A DNA stretch of 64,000 nucleotides from Callorhinus ursinus (GCF_003265705.1 NW_020312902.1:15107662-15171661), one strand, 5' to 3'. Shown: positions 33,228 through 45,010, numbered from the stretch's first letter. Numbers and translations: made by a program. The notes: a model not told the origin generated them from the letters alone.

Positions 33228-33417
33228 TTATTTTATTTATTTAAGATTTAATTAAATTAATTTATTTGACAGAGAGAGAGAGAGAGAGCACAAAGAAGGG
33301 GAGTGGCAGGAAGAGGGAGAGGGAGAAGCAGGCTCCCTGCTGAGCCGGATCAGGACCCTGGGATCATGACCTGAGCCAAAGGCAGACGCCCAACCAACTG
33401 AGCCACCCAGACGCCCC
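33228..33417 (-). mobile_element. CAN-SINE
   Basis: Reverse copy with a small deletion between GCTGAGCCGG and ATCAGGACCC. Confidence 0.9.
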
Positions 33418-33589
33418 TATTTATTTATTTATATTTTTTGGAATCTCTTTTTAAAACAGATAAAAGTGGAGTTGTGTTGAAACAGCAGTAGGGATCCAGG
33501 GGACCTTATTCTTATCCTTTATGCAGTATTGAGTCGCTATCAGATAATGACTCATTTCTGGCCTTTGTACCTACTGGTCCCTCTTTCAG

Positions 33590-33890
33590 GAATCCTCCAA
33601 CCATCCAGGCAAGCCCCTCTCTTTAGCTTAAGTCCTACTCATCCTTCAGGGCTTAGCTGAGATGTTCTTTCCTTAGAGAAATGTTCCCTGAGCCTCTCCC
33701 TAACCCCTATTTTGTTTTCCCTCATAGCATCTTTTACTTTCCCTGCATTTCACTTCCCTAAAATTGTAGTAAAATAATTGTTTATTTAAAGCTCATCTTC
33801 CCAAGCAGTTGGAAACCTCCAAGAGGGTAGAAACCCATGTCTCTATTGATGAGTGTTAGGCACAAGGTAGAAGCTCACTGCATATTTTTG
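33590..33890 (+). mobile_element. L2 LINE fragment
   Basis: 'ACTCATCCTTCAGGGCTTAG', 'GAGCCTCTCCCTAACC' and 'GAGTGTTAGGCACAAGG' match the L2 3' region. Confidence 0.7.
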
Positions 33891-34633
33891 AAGAAATGTT
33901 GGTGCTCCCGAGTCTTACGTGGATATCCTGTCTCTCAAGCCGCACTGGACATTTCTAGCTAGACTCAACCTTTTCTCATTGTCTCCTTGCATAGTGATTG
34001 TGCTGGCACTAAACACGGTAAGTGCTGACCCTACGCTCTTAGAGAAAGAAGGATGAAAAACAGAGGAGACATCTGAGATGGCTGATTGGATCTAAGACTG
34101 AACACTTCCTGGGAGAAAGATTTTTGGGCAGCAGAGGCTGTTTCTAGGCCCCAGGCCAGGGTGTTGAGCAATGTTTGCATTTCTCTGAGAGCTTCTGCCA
34201 AGGAGCAGAAAACTGATGAGTGACCTGTGAACGCTGCTTACATTCTGGGTGACTCACAGGTTATGGTATTCTGGGGGAAAATTGTGTTAATCAGAGGGGT
34301 AGGACAGCCATGTGGGTACTGGGCAGGAAGTTTGGTGAGAGGCCATCCAATGCCACAGTAGGATGGCCTCTCTTGCTAAGCACTCACTGCCCAGGCCTTT
34401 CAGCCAATGCCAAGTTGGAGACCCCAAGCAAGCCACTTAAGGCTCCTCATTGCTTCCTCAGGCTCCCCAGTCTTCTTTTAGAAAGTTCTTTCATAGTTGG
34501 TATGGCTTGTCTTTCTCCAGAAAGTCATAAAGCCAAATGTCTTGCCCTTTTCCTTTCTTTTGCAATTAAAACATTAATTTCTGGTTACAAAAACAATACA
34601 TGAATACATTTATCTTCAGAAACAGTCAGACTA
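33891..34633. other. unique sequence, no feature seen
   Basis: No recognised repeat. The 97-codon ORF at 34310 has no family resemblance. Confidence 0.5.
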
Positions 34634-34880
34634 GGGGTGTCTGGGTGGCTCAGTCGGTTAAGCAGTTAAGCATCTGACTCTTTGATTTCGGCTCAGGTCA
34701 TGATCTCAGGAGGGTCGTGAGATCAAGCCCCAGAGCCCTGCCTTGGGCTGGGGACTGGGCATGGAGCCCTGCTTAAGATTCTCTCCTTCCTTCTTCCTCT
34801 GCCTCCTGACCCTATCCCCACACATGCATGCTCTCTCTTTCTCTAAAAAAAAAAAAAAGAAAAAAAAAAAAAGAAAAAAC
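34634..34880 (+). mobile_element. CAN-SINE with a duplicated head motif
   Basis: Forward copy in which GTTAAGCA appears twice (GGTTAAGCAGTTAAGCATC). Long A-rich tail. Confidence 0.9.
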
Positions 34881-35032
34881 CCACTAAGCTAAACTCCCTT
34901 TTAACCCCCAATCTTGGCCCTTTACCCCATCTTCAGAGATGGCTTTTTTTTTTTTTTGGATAACTTCTGATAAGAGTTTGGCATGTAGCCTTATAATGTT
35001 TTAAAAATCTTCTATAAACTTAATGTGAGATT

Positions 35033-35390
35033 ATCTTAGTTTTGGCAGCTATAACAGTATACCAGAGACGTAGTAGCCTATAGGAAATTTCTCACAGTTC
35101 CAGAGGCTGGGAAGTCCAAGGACAAGGCACCAGCAGATTTGGTGAAGGCCTGTTTCCTGGTTCAGAGACAGCTGTCTTCTTGCAGTGCATCCTTAGAGGT
35201 GGAAAGGGTAGGAAGTTTTCTGGGGTCTCTTTTATAAGGGCACTCATTCCATTTATGAGGGCTCTACCCTCATGACCTAATTACCTTTTAAAGGCCCTAC
35301 CTCCATACCACCACGCTGGGCATTAGGTTTCAACTTATGAATTTAGAATTTGTCTATAGCACTGTCGATAAGAAATAATGGTATTTATGT
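35033..35390 (-). mobile_element. MLT1-type MaLR LTR
   Basis: Reverse complement of an MLT1-like LTR: 'TTTCTCACAGTTCCAGAGGC', 'GGAAGTCCAAGGACAAGG' and 'CATGACCTAATTACC'. Longer than the copy at 5346. Confidence 0.75.
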
Positions 35391-35735
35391 CTGTGTTTTA
35401 ACATTTTATTTTGAAAATAATTTTATATATACAGAAGAGTTGCAAAGATAGTAACAGAAAGTTCCAGTATACCCTCACTCAGCCTCTCCTAATATTAATG
35501 GGTTTCATAACTCTGGTTCAATGATCAAGACTAAGAAATTAACACTGGTATAATGTACTGTTAATTAAACTATAAACTTTGTTAGAACTTTAAACGTTTT
35601 TCCACGAATGTGCTTTTACTGTTCCAGGATCCCATCCAGGATCCTCCATTACATTTAGTTTTCTAGTCTCTTTAGTCTCCTCCAATCTGTCGCTGTTCTC
35701 GGTCTTTCCTTGGCTTTCATGACCTTAACACTTTT

Positions 35736-35879
35736 TTTTTTAAAGCCTTCCAGTTCTTTTTTTTTTTAATAGTTTATTTATTTATTTTTAAGTAATCTCT
35801 ACACCCAACACGGAACTCAAACTCATGACCCCAAGATCGAAAGTCACCTGCTCTCCCAACTGAGCCAGCCAGGCACCCC
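35736..35879 (-). mobile_element. short tRNA-like CAN-SINE
   Basis: Reverse copy. GACCTTAACACTTTT and GACCGTAACACTTTT flank it. Confidence 0.85.
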
Positions 35880-36059
35880 GACCGTAACACTTTTGAAGAG
35901 TCCAGGTCAGGTATTTTGTAGAATATCCCTTAATTGGGGTTTGTCTGATGATTTTTCATGGTTAGACCGAAGTTAAGCATTTTGAGGAAGATTTTTAAAA
36001 AAAAATCATATATATAATTTTCATATTATACTGCAACTTGCTTTTTACATTCAACTATA

Positions 36060-36247
36060 TTATTTATTTACTTTTTTTAGAGAGGGAGCAAGTGAGGGAG
36101 GAGGGGCAGAGGGAGCAGGGAGAGAGAGAGGGAGAATCTTAAGCTGGCTCCACACCCAGCATGGAGCCTGAGGCAGGGCTCAATCTTAGGACCCTGAGTC
36201 GAAATCAAGAGTCAGACGCCTAACCGACTGAGCTACCCAGGCGCCCC
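36060..36247 (-). mobile_element. CAN-SINE
   Basis: Reverse copy. CAACTATAT is duplicated. Confidence 0.92.
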
Positions 36248-36740
36248 TCAACTATATGATGTTGAGATAGATCTATATTAACATATAGATCAAGGTCACT
36301 TCTTTTAAATTCTCTACAGAATTGCATTATGAGTATTGTGCATTTTATTTAGCCATTCCCCTATTTGTGGGCACTTAGGCTGATTCCAAAGTTTATGAAC
36401 AATATCATAGTAATTATCCTTGTACACACCTCCATATGTACATGGAGTATGGTAGATAACTAGACGTGGCATTGCTGAGACATGGATTTGATAAATATTG
36501 TCCTATTGCCCTCTAAAGTGGCTGTGCCAATTTATATTTTTTTGATATTATGATGATTGAAAATTGTTGCCAATCTCAGTTTTAATTTCCATTTCCCTGG
36601 TTACTACTGAGATTGCATTTTTTGTGTGTGTGTGCTTATTAGCAATTTGTATTTCCTTTTCTGGGAACTGCCAATTTATATTATTTGCCCATTTTTCTAG
36701 TAGATTTTTTTCTTATTGATTTGTTAAGAGTCTTTTGTAT

Positions 36741-36937
36741 GGGGCGCCTGGGTGGCTCAGTTGGTTAAGTGACTGCCTTCGGCCCAGGTCATGGTCCTGG
36801 AGTCCCGGGATCGAGTCCCGCATTGGGCTCCCTGCTCGGCGGGGAGTCTGCTTCTCCCTCTGACCCTCTTCCCTCTCGTGCTCTCTATCTCTCATTCTCT
36901 CTCTCTCAAATAAATAAATAAAATTTAAAAAAAAAAA
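36741..36937 (+). mobile_element. CAN-SINE, 'CCTGGAGTCC' subfamily
   Basis: Full-length forward copy. AGAGTCTTTTGTATG is duplicated. Confidence 0.96.
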
Positions 36938-37029
36938 GAGTCTTTTGTATGTTCCAGATACAAATCTTTATTTTATGTATTACAAATGTTTTCTCTTAGT
37001 CTGTTATTTCTTAAGTTTGTTTCCCAATT

Positions 37030-37222
37030 TTTTAAAAAGGTTTTATTTGTTTATTTTCAACAGAGAGAGAGAGGGCACAAGCAGGGAGGAGGGTCAGAGG
37101 GCGAGAGAGAAACAGACTCCCTGGAGAGCAGGTAGCCCAACGTGGAGCTTGATTCTGGGACCCTGAGATCATGACCCCAGCCAAAGGCAGCTGCCTAATC
37201 TACTGAACCGCCCAGGCGCCCC
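37030..37222 (-). mobile_element. CAN-SINE
   Basis: Reverse copy ending CGCCCAGGCGCCCC, with similar TTGTTTCCC and TTGTTCCCC flanks. Confidence 0.92.
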
Positions 37223-38204
37223 TTGTTCCCCAACTTGTAAAATTATTACAGGTCCCTGATTTTTAAAAGTATTTTTTCTGATTTTTTTGGAAACAAAGTT
37301 CTTGATTATAGTAGTATAAACAATGTAGAAAATCTGGGAAATTTATGGAAAAGTATAAAGAAGAAAAGAAACTACCCTGAATCTTATCCCTGAGAAAAAA
37401 ACACTACTAACATATTCAATTACATATTTCCTTTTAGTCTTTCATATGTGCATGCATTTTTTTTTTGCTCAATTGAGATTATATACATATATATTATTTG
37501 TTCAGTGGCCTGGTCTTTAGACACAAACCTGAACTATTTCCAAAAGTACTTGGTTGAAAGGCAGTATTAGATGAAATTCCAGTTCCTATTCCTTTTCCTC
37601 ACATATCCTGAATAAGCTAGTAGGTGAGAGGTCCAAGGCCTGTCTTTGGCTGACCTGAACTGAAGTTGGCTCAAAAATCACGAGAGGTAGAAATGCTCCA
37701 GTAGAGCACTTAAATTAAGTCTTGGAGGTTTTGTTGATGGCAGGCTCAATGAGTCAATAGTATGGATGCCATGAACTTTATTGCCTGAATGGAAGTCCTA
37801 CAAGGAGGAAGTTAGGGTAACTGCTTTGTTGTGATGGTACTACAAACATTTGTTTCTGTTTTGGGTGATATACTCTAAAGGAGCCACATTCAAACCTACT
37901 AGGTGCATGAGGAGAATGAGGACAAAGACCTTCCCTTCCCCAGTAATGGGAGACACTGGTCTCCAGTAACAGAAGACCTGGGGCAGAAATCTTCAAATAT
38001 CTTTAAGTAGAAGGACAAAGAGAAATTAGACCTGTTTGTTCTCTGAGGCTCCCAAGGGATAGGACTTGGGCCAGAGGGGGGGTGTTTCAGAAACACTTTA
38101 TAACCAGTGTAGAGCTGCTGAGAGCAAGGAATGCCTTGCTCTGGAAATGGTGGGCTTTCTGTCACTGAGGACTCTTTCGGCTTGTTGGTGGTAGGGGGTC
38201 GCTA
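37223..38204. other. mostly unique sequence upstream of NT5C2
   Basis: The left 300 bp are AT-rich and possibly old repeat. From 37540 I see no repeat and no coding signal. Confidence 0.45.
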
Positions 38205-38440
38205 TAACTAACATTTATTGAGTGCCCTGTGCCAGGACTGTGCTGAGAACCTTCCCTCTATTATTTCATTCTGTGATACCCAATGAGGTAGGTACTATTG
38301 TTATCTGTTCCCTGTATTATAGATGAGGGAACTTGGTACAGTGAGGTCAGGTAACTTGCTCAAGGTCACACAATTTTTAAGTGGTGGAACTGCAATTCCA
38401 ACCCGTTCTGACAAACTCCAAAGCTGGTGCTTTTAACCAT
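38205..38440 (-). mobile_element. MIR SINE remnant
   Basis: Reverse MIR: 'AACATTTATTGAGTGCCC', 'GAGGTAGGTACTATTG' and 'TCAAGGTCACACAATTT'. It lies about 260 bp left of the CpG island. Confidence 0.9.
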
Positions 38441-38848
38441 CAGTGGGATTCAAGCGTGGTATGGGGGTCTGGACCAGAAGGGCTCTGGGGTCTCTTTGAC
38501 CAGAAGATTCGGTGACTGGGAAAAAGGATGCCCCATCCCCCTAAGGAAAAGCATCGGTTTTTAGACCAAGGCAAGGTGGTCCGGGGGCCTTGCTGAGGGG
38601 CCAGGCACAAGGCCAAGGGATGGAGACCTAAAAGCCATGTAAGGGTTGTCAACGTGCCTTATAGAGCCTTACAGCTCGTCTACAACTGCTGTTGTTTTGT
38701 GGATCCCGAGAACCCGAGCTAGGGCACGAGGCGCACGACCGCATCGGGGCTCCTCTCAGGCTGTGCTGCTAGGGAGCGTCGCCGCGGCCAGGTTCTGCGG
38801 CGGAGCTGGAGAAAGAACAGCACGCCGGTCCCTGGCCGGGCGCGAGCC

Positions 38849-38878
38849 GGGGGCGGTGCCGGGGCGGCGGGGGCGGGG
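38849..38878 (+). promoter_or_regulatory. cluster of three SP1-type GC boxes
   Basis: GGGGGCGGTG, GGGGCGG and GGGGGCGGGG within 30 bp, just left of the proposed first exon. Confidence 0.6.
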
Positions 38879-38879
38879 A

Positions 38880-38940
38880 AGGAGCGCGCCGAGGCGGCTG
38901 CGGCAGTTGCGCGCTGGGATTGCTGCCGTGCGGCCGGCTG
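38880..38940 (+). other. NT5C2: NT5C2 exon 1 (5' UTR), approximate start
   Basis: The right edge is a strong donor, GGCTG|GTGAGTGCG (38940/38941). The transcription start cannot be read from sequence; I place it just after the GC boxes. No ATG linked to the NT5C2 frame lies here; an in-frame TGA in exon 2 shows the leader is untranslated. Confidence 0.5.
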
Positions 38941-39590
38941 GTGAGTGCGTCGGGAGTCGCGGGAGTCGCGGGAGGGTGGGGAGGGAGCGGGCGAGGGAGA
39001 GAGCAAGCAAGCAAGCGCGGGAGGGTGCGCGGCGGAGCGCACGACTTGGGACCGGGGTTCGCCGCCAGCCCCTGTCCCGGCCCCACTAGGGCCGCTGCGC
39101 CCCTCCGGCCCCCCTCCTCCATCCCAGCACCCGCCTGCGCGCCCGCGGAGTCGGCGCCCACGGACTAGGCGCCCGCGGACCCACACGGCGCACCCCCACA
39201 TCCCCAGCTGGGCCCCGCCGGCCCCCGTCTCAGAGCGGCCCCTACCTCCGCGCCGCGGCGACGCCCCCAGCCCCGCGTCACGCTCGCGCCATTGTTTCCC
39301 TGCCGTCGGCTTGCGGGGACCCGCCTGACCCTCGGAGCGCGGCCCGTCGTCTCCTCAGAGCCAACCTCGCCATGTCTTATACCCCACCCACCCCCCGCTT
39401 TTCTCACGCCGGTGGCAGCCCCCATCCCGCCTCAGGCGGACCCTTCTCTACTCAGGTCTGCTTATTTTTTCCGGCCGACGCCGGCTTCCTCCCGTCGGCA
39501 CCGGAGGCCAGCCTTTCCGCCCCTCTTCAAGGGCCTCACCCGGAGCCTCCGCGTTCCGGGTGGCCCCCAAGGAACTAGCGGACCGCAGTA

Positions 39591-40240
39591 GTAGGAGGAG
39601 AGGTTGACAGCGTTTTCGCCAGAGTCGCAGGAAATTGCCAGCTTGATAGCCCACATGCCAGTTACGTCGTTTGCAACACTTCCTGGAAAGCTCACATCGA
39701 ATCGCAAGCCGCCACAAAAACCGTGTTCGTTATTTCCAAACGGCTCCCAAGTCAGGCGTCAGCTGTCTGGTGGCGGCCCCTTCCTTTATTTTCTGGGGAC
39801 CCCTGAAGCTGGTGAAAGCCGAGGGGTAGATGCAGATCTGAGGCCTGAACCATTAGTTGTAAGCATAATGTTTGGAGGTTTTGACGCCAGTAGTCCTCAG
39901 CTTTTAAAAGCAGTGGGTAGAGCTTGGTGTCATTTATGTTTTCCCCTGCTGTAGGCTTTAGGGCCATTATGTTTGAGGGATGTATTGTAAAGTACAGTGC
40001 TCTGCAGTGACTAGTCACCTTTATAGGGTTGTGTGCGTGCATGCGCCCCTGCGTGTCCGGTTGCAGACAGGTTCTTGATTGAACTACTTGTTTTGTAGTG
40101 TCTGCACACTGTTCATTTTGCCTCTTAAGATAGCGGATGCAAATTCTAACTGTAACCTGAAATGAAGAATGTTGAAACAGTACCATTTACCATGGAAGCT
40201 TAATGTGATTGAGGTCTTTTTAGATATTTACCACGACACT
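39591..40240. other. NT5C2: unique sequence at the 3' shoulder of the CpG island
   Basis: No repeat found. Moderately CG-containing to about 39760, then AT-rich. It may hold intronic regulatory sites, but none stands out. Confidence 0.5.
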
Positions 40241-40349
40241 TTTTTTTCTTAATTTTATTTTAGTAGGCTTCACGCCCAACGTGGGGCTCCAACTCACAAC
40301 CCTGAAATCAAGAGTCGCATGCTCTACCACTGAGCCATTTAGGAACCCC
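40241..40349 (-). mobile_element. short tRNA-like CAN-SINE
   Basis: Reverse copy: AGTAGGCTTCACGCCC to GAGCCATTTAGGAACCCC, with similar GACACTTTT flanks. Confidence 0.82.
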
Positions 40350-40654
40350 TACTGGGACACTTTTAAACAGTGGTTAGAATTTATCCACATGAAGACGTTC
40401 AGGCCTGTAGAAGTTAAGTTCAGTAAGACGGAGCTAGTTAGTAATTAACGAACTCTACATGATGGGCTGATGCTAGCGCACACAGACTTTATTTCTGAAA
40501 TGCATTTCTTTTGCAATATATGCCACTACAATTTCAGCTCTTACATAGGTTGTTGCTGCATTTACTCTCATTAACCTAGAATTTAGATTTTAGAATTTAG
40601 TAATTAGTGTAAAATGAGAGGGTTGAAGGAGATGTTCTGCAAGGTTTCTTTCAG

Positions 40655-40857
40655 TTTTTTTTTTTTTTTTTTTGAAGATTCTATTTATTTGTCAGCACAC
40701 AAGCAGGGGGAGCAGCAGGCAGAGCGAGAAGTAGGCTCCCCGCTGAGCAAGAAGCCCGATGGAGGGAGGGCTCTGGAGGGAGGGCTCGATCCCAGGACTC
40801 TGGAATCGTGATCTGAGCCGAAGGCAGACGTTTAAGGGACTAAGCCACCCAGGCGCC
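40655..40857 (-). mobile_element. CAN-SINE with an internal duplication
   Basis: Reverse copy in which GGAGGGAGGGCTC is duplicated. GTTTCTTTCAGTT flanks it. Confidence 0.93.
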
Positions 40858-41265
40858 GGGGTTTCTTTCAGTTCTAAGATGAGGTTCCATTCTATGAAAA
40901 TTTACAATTAGCTACAAGTTTCCAAAAGTTTATAGTTGTAGGAAGATTTATATAGAGAGATATTTACTAATGGTATCTGCAAGCCTTACTGCTGACACCA
41001 GGTGTATCTTCCTGAAGAAAGCCAAATTACAGTGGAATGTTAAGAGGAGGGATGTTCATTTATCTGTCTCTAGGCTGTTTTTGCTGTTTTATGGGAGAAA
41101 GAAAGCACTTAAGACTTTTTTTTTATACATCTTTTCATTGCTTAGCTCTCTTAACAAAAAGCTTAATTCAATGAAATAGCAAAAGAAGAAACAAACCCCA
41201 ACTTTATCATACTGTTTATGAGTATGTTCTTTTCCAGTTCCTATTTAAACATAGTTTTTATGTAG

Positions 41266-41489
41266 TTTTTTTCTTTTTTCTTTTTTTTTAAGATTTTGTT
41301 TGACAGAGAGAGACACAGAGAGGGAACACAAGCAGGGGAAGTGGGAGAGGGAGAAGCAGGCTTCCCGCGGAGCAGGGAGCCCAATGCGGGGCTCGATGCA
41401 GGACTCGATGCGGGGCTTGATCCCAGGACCCTGGGATCATGACCTGAGCCGAAGGCAGACGCTTAACGACTCAGCCACTCAGGCGCCCC
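41266..41489 (-). mobile_element. CAN-SINE with a repeated box
   Basis: Reverse copy in which a GCTCGATGC / ACTCGATGC / GCTTGATCCC unit is repeated (41389-41425). AGTTTTTATGTAGTTT flanks it. Confidence 0.93.
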
Positions 41490-41814
41490 AGTTTTTATGT
41501 AGTTTCAATTGCTATGTACATATTTTAAATTTTCATTTACCCATTTTCTGGGATGTCCATGTATCTGAAGAATTCATCTACTTTTTATTTGTAGAGGCTT
41601 TGTAACATGCTTTAAGACCCACTAGTCAACAATGCCTGGCATACAGGCTCTCAGTAAATTTTTGTTGAAGGAAATAGTATTTTGCGCCACTTAAACAACA
41701 TCTCTAAACACAAAATGTTAAATATCACAGGGCATATGTTCAGTGACATTTGAGCAATAAAGGCAGTCAATACTTTGAGCCAGGAGATAGCATCACATAT
41801 GTTTGAGGGTGTGG

Positions 41815-42020
41815 TTTTTGGAGTCTGGGTTTGAGACCTAACTTGCAACTTACCATTCATGCAACCTTGGAGAACGTGGAGGGCCTCACTTGGTTTCTCT
41901 CACCACAAAAAAGGGGAAAATAGAACAAATTTCACAGGGTTGTGTGGATTAAATGGGATAATTCCGTTGAAGCAATATTGGCATATATTAAATTCTCTAT
42001 AAATGTTAACTCTTACTGTT
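41815..42020 (+). mobile_element. MIR SINE remnant
   Basis: Forward MIR: 'GAGTCTGGGTTTGAGACC', 'CACAGGGTTGTGTGG' and 'CTCTATAAATGTTAAC'. Confidence 0.75.
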
Positions 42021-42263
42021 TTTTGCTCAAAGTGGGGACATTACTGCATGTTGGTGGGATCGAAAAACATAAGAGATGGTGACATGAGAGTAAGATGAAA
42101 AAGTATATATATTGAGGGTTTAATGAATAGGTTGCTCTCACTAAAAGTATGTGGTAGAGTAATAGTTTGAGATAAAGCTAGAGAGAATTTCTGGTAAGCT
42201 GTTTACAAGATAGGCTATGTGGATTTCTTGAAGATGGAGCACAGTTAATGAAATAAGATAATC

Positions 42264-42449
42264 TTTTTTTTAAAGGTTTTATTTATTTGAGAGAGATAGC
42301 AAGAGAGAGCACGAACGAGAGTTGGGGAGAGGGAAAAGCACGCTCCCCACTGAGCAGGGAGCCTGACATAGGGCTCTATCCGAGGACCCCAAGATCATCA
42401 TCCTGAGTTGAAGGCAGATGCTTAACCCACTGAGCCACCCAGGTGCCCC
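42264..42449 (-). mobile_element. CAN-SINE
   Basis: Reverse copy. AGATAATCTTTTTT and AGATAACTTTTTT flank it. Confidence 0.92.
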
Positions 42450-42519
42450 AGATAACTTTTTTTAATGAATGGTTGGTGTTTGTTTTGTTTTTTAGGTTCA
42501 GACCTAAAAAAGTTCTTTG

Positions 42520-42710
42520 CTTTAAAGATTTATTTATTTTAGAAAAATGTGTGAGTGGGGGGAGGGGCAGAGGGAGAGAGTGAGAGAAAATCTTGAGCAG
42601 ACTCCCTGCTAAGTGGGTAGCCCAACGCACGGCTCCATCTCATGACCCTGACATCATGACCTGAAACCAGGAGTCAGACGCCCAATGGACTGAGCCACCC
42701 AGATGCCCCC
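42520..42710 (-). mobile_element. CAN-SINE
   Basis: Diverged reverse copy. AAAAAGTTCTTT and AAAAGTTCTTT flank it. Confidence 0.9.
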
Positions 42711-42857
42711 AAAAGTTCTTTAAGGAAGTTGATTGCAAATTGCTATGGATTACTAAATTTCTTGTGATTTGACACAGTAAATCTTCTATGACTTTTTATT
42801 TGAAATTTGATTGTGTTCTATGATTGGTTACCAGAGTTTGCAGTGGCTGTTTGTTCA

Positions 42858-43050
42858 TTTTTTTTTCAAGGTTCTATTTATTTATTAGAGAGACTGTGTG
42901 CATGCACGCAAAAGCAGGGGGGAGGGGCAGAGGGAGAAGCAGACTCCCCGCTGAACAGGGAGCCTGATGTGGGCCTCGATCCTGGGACCCTGGGATCATG
43001 ACCTGAGCCAAAGGCAGACGCTTAACTCACAGAGCCATCCAGGCGTCTCT
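42858..43050 (-). mobile_element. CAN-SINE
   Basis: Reverse copy with a GTGTGCATGCACGC arm, ending CCATCCAGGCGTCTC. Confidence 0.9.
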
Positions 43051-43209
43051 GGTTCTTTCTTAAATGGAAAACAAGTTTAGCAACAAGACAATAGAAACCA
43101 ATAAAAACAGCAAAATTGCCAGCAGAGCAGCAAAACTGCCCTCTTTTTAGGTGGAATACAGAATCAGAAGGATTAAATTGACTTGGAGAGTGTTGAACTA
43201 TTTGTTCCT

Positions 43210-43215
<6 letters not shown>

Positions 43216-43260
<45 letters not shown>
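43216..43260. repeat. (TG)n microsatellite
   Basis: About 22 uninterrupted TG units that end at the edge of a SINE and likely arose in its tail. Confidence 0.97.
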
Positions 43261-43262
<2 letters not shown>

Positions 43263-43385
43263 ATAAAGTAGGCTCCACACCCAGCTTGGAGCCCAACGTG
43301 GGGCTTGAACTCAAAACCCTGAGATCAAGACTTGAGCCGAGATCAAGGGTCAGACACTTAACCGACTGAGCCACCCAGGTGCCCC
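43261..43385 (-). mobile_element. short tRNA-like CAN-SINE
   Basis: Reverse copy: AAGTAGGCTCCACACCC to CCACCCAGGTGCCCC. Confidence 0.85.
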
Positions 43386-43449
43386 TAGTACATACACTCT
43401 TATTAGTACATTATACATATGATTTTGCAATATTTTTTTTTGTTGAACA

Positions 43450-43626
43450 TTTTTTAAAAGATTTTGTTTATTAGAGAGCGAGCGAGCAAGAGAGAGCATG
43501 GGGGAGGAGGACCAGAGGGAGAGGCAGACTCCTGAGGAGCCCAACACAGGGCTTAATCCTAGGACCCTGAGATCATGACCTGAGCCGAAGGCAGGTGCTT
43601 AACTGACTGAGTCACCCAGGCGCCCC
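43450..43626 (-). mobile_element. CAN-SINE
   Basis: Reverse copy with a small deletion in the GCTGAGCAGGGAGC segment. Confidence 0.9.
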
Positions 43627-43630
43627 TACA

Positions 43631-43823
43631 GTTTTTTTTAAAGATTTATTTATTTGAGAGAGTGTGAGTGTGGGGGGGGGAGGGGCAGAGGGCGAGAGAA
43701 TCCTCAAGCACATTCCCTGCTGAGTGCGAAGCCCAACTCAGGGCTCAATCCCAGGACCCTGAGATCATGACCTGAGCCGAAATAGAGTCAGGTGTTTAAC
43801 TGACTGAGCTACCTAGGCACGCC
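43631..43823 (-). mobile_element. CAN-SINE
   Basis: Diverged reverse copy next to the previous one, ending CTACCTAGGCACGCC. Confidence 0.9.
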
Positions 43824-43824
43824 A

Positions 43825-45010
43825 ACATCGTTTATAGTATGTGTCCATGTTGATAGATAAGTCTTTAATTCATTCATTTTAATTGCTCTAGTATTGCATT
43901 ATATGAATAAACCAGTTTGCTTATGGATTTTTCGCTGTTTCTGATTTTTTTGCTATTGAAACAAACATTCTTGGATTGTCATGTTGTTTACATGTGTGAG
44001 AGAATTCTTAGTTTAGGAAAATCTTAGATTGTAGAGTATGAAGATCTTCCACCTCTATTAGATAATGCCAAATTATTTTCCAAAATACTAATTAAGCAGG
44101 TTGGTGAGTGTTCCTATTTTGCAATATCCTTACAAACACTAATATTGTCTAGACTTCTAAATTTTAAAACAAAATCAAATTTCATTTTAATTTGCTTTTC
44201 CCTGATCATAAGTGAGGTTGAGCTTCTTCGTTTATTATTAGATTTCCTTTTCTGTAAATTGCTGTTTATAGACTTTTGTTGGCTTGTTTGCTTTTCCATT
44301 ATTAGTACATAGCTCTCTTTATTTACTAATCCTCTCATTTATGGTGTAGCAAATATCTTCTCAGTGTTTAGTCTCTCATTGTGCAGAAGTTTTACATTTT
44401 TATTTCAACTATTTGCAAAATTTCAATACAAAAAAGTGCAATAATAGTTCAATGAATTTACCTTTCATCTGGATTCACCAGTTAACATTGCTACATTTAT
44501 CTTTCATTTATACATTTTTTTCCTGCACCATTTAAAAGTTGCAGACATCATGACACTTCATTCCTCAAAAGATCTACTTGAATATCCTAAAAACAAAGAT
44601 GTCCTACAAAACTACATGTTTAACATGGAGGTAACATTGTTATCTAATATCTGGTGCATATTAAAAGTTTCACATTTGCCCCCAATAATGACCTTTTTTT
44701 TTTTTTTTTTTTTTTTTAGGTAGGCTAGAGGAGGAGCTCAGTGCAGGGCTTGAACTGACCACCCTGAGATCACAAGTCAGACGCTTAACTGACTGAGCCA
44801 CCCAGCTCCCCCACACCCCCCCGGGATGAACTTTATAGTTATTCTCCAATCTAACCCTTGGTCCTGGATTTAGTCAAAGATCATGAATTGCATTTAGTTG
44901 CCATGTCCCTGTAATTACTTTTGATCCGCAGCAGGTCCAGCTTTTTGTTTGGTTTTATAATACTATATATTTGAGGAGCCCAGGGTAGTTGTTTTGTGGA
45001 ACAAAACTGT
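43825..45010 (-). mobile_element. L1 remnant(s), 3' region
   Basis: Antisense L1 ORF2 end ('TTGCTATTGAAACAAACATTC' shortened, 'TTCCCTGATCATAAGTGAGG'), then an L1 3'-UTR type region ('CAGTTAACATTGCTAC', 'AGTTGCCATGTCCCTG') like that at 35.4 kb. A SINE lies at 44694. Confidence 0.65.
44694..44812 (-). mobile_element. short tRNA-like CAN-SINE
   Basis: Reverse copy with a long T-run, ending CCACCCAGCTCCCCC. Confidence 0.8.

Larger units (their letters stand above)
35395..37015 (-). mobile_element. L1 remnant, SINE-interrupted
   Basis: Antisense L1 3' UTR ('AGAGTTGCAAAGATAG', 'CCATTACATTTAGTTTTC') followed by distal ORF2-like sequence ('TGAACAATATCATAG', 'CATTGCTGAGACATGG'). Three SINEs interrupt it. 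Confidence 0.65.
38700..39590 (+). promoter_or_regulatory. NT5C2: CpG island, likely NT5C2 promoter
   Basis: About 0.9 kb with very high G+C and dense CG, in sharp contrast to its AT-rich surroundings, and the only such block in the window. GC boxes (GGGGCGG-type) lie at 38849-38858, 38861-38868 and 38869-38878, and no TATA box is evident, as in a housekeeping promoter. The long ORFs here on both strands (38646-39425) come from stop-poor GC-rich sequence and are not called. The link to NT5C2 is inferred from the same strand and the exon 2 that follows. Confidence 0.8.

Noticed and set aside
38646..39425. Several ORFs of 80-160 codons on both strands
   Set aside because: They overlap in many frames across the CpG island, where stop codons are rare. 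Composition is Arg/Pro/Ala/Gly with no domain.
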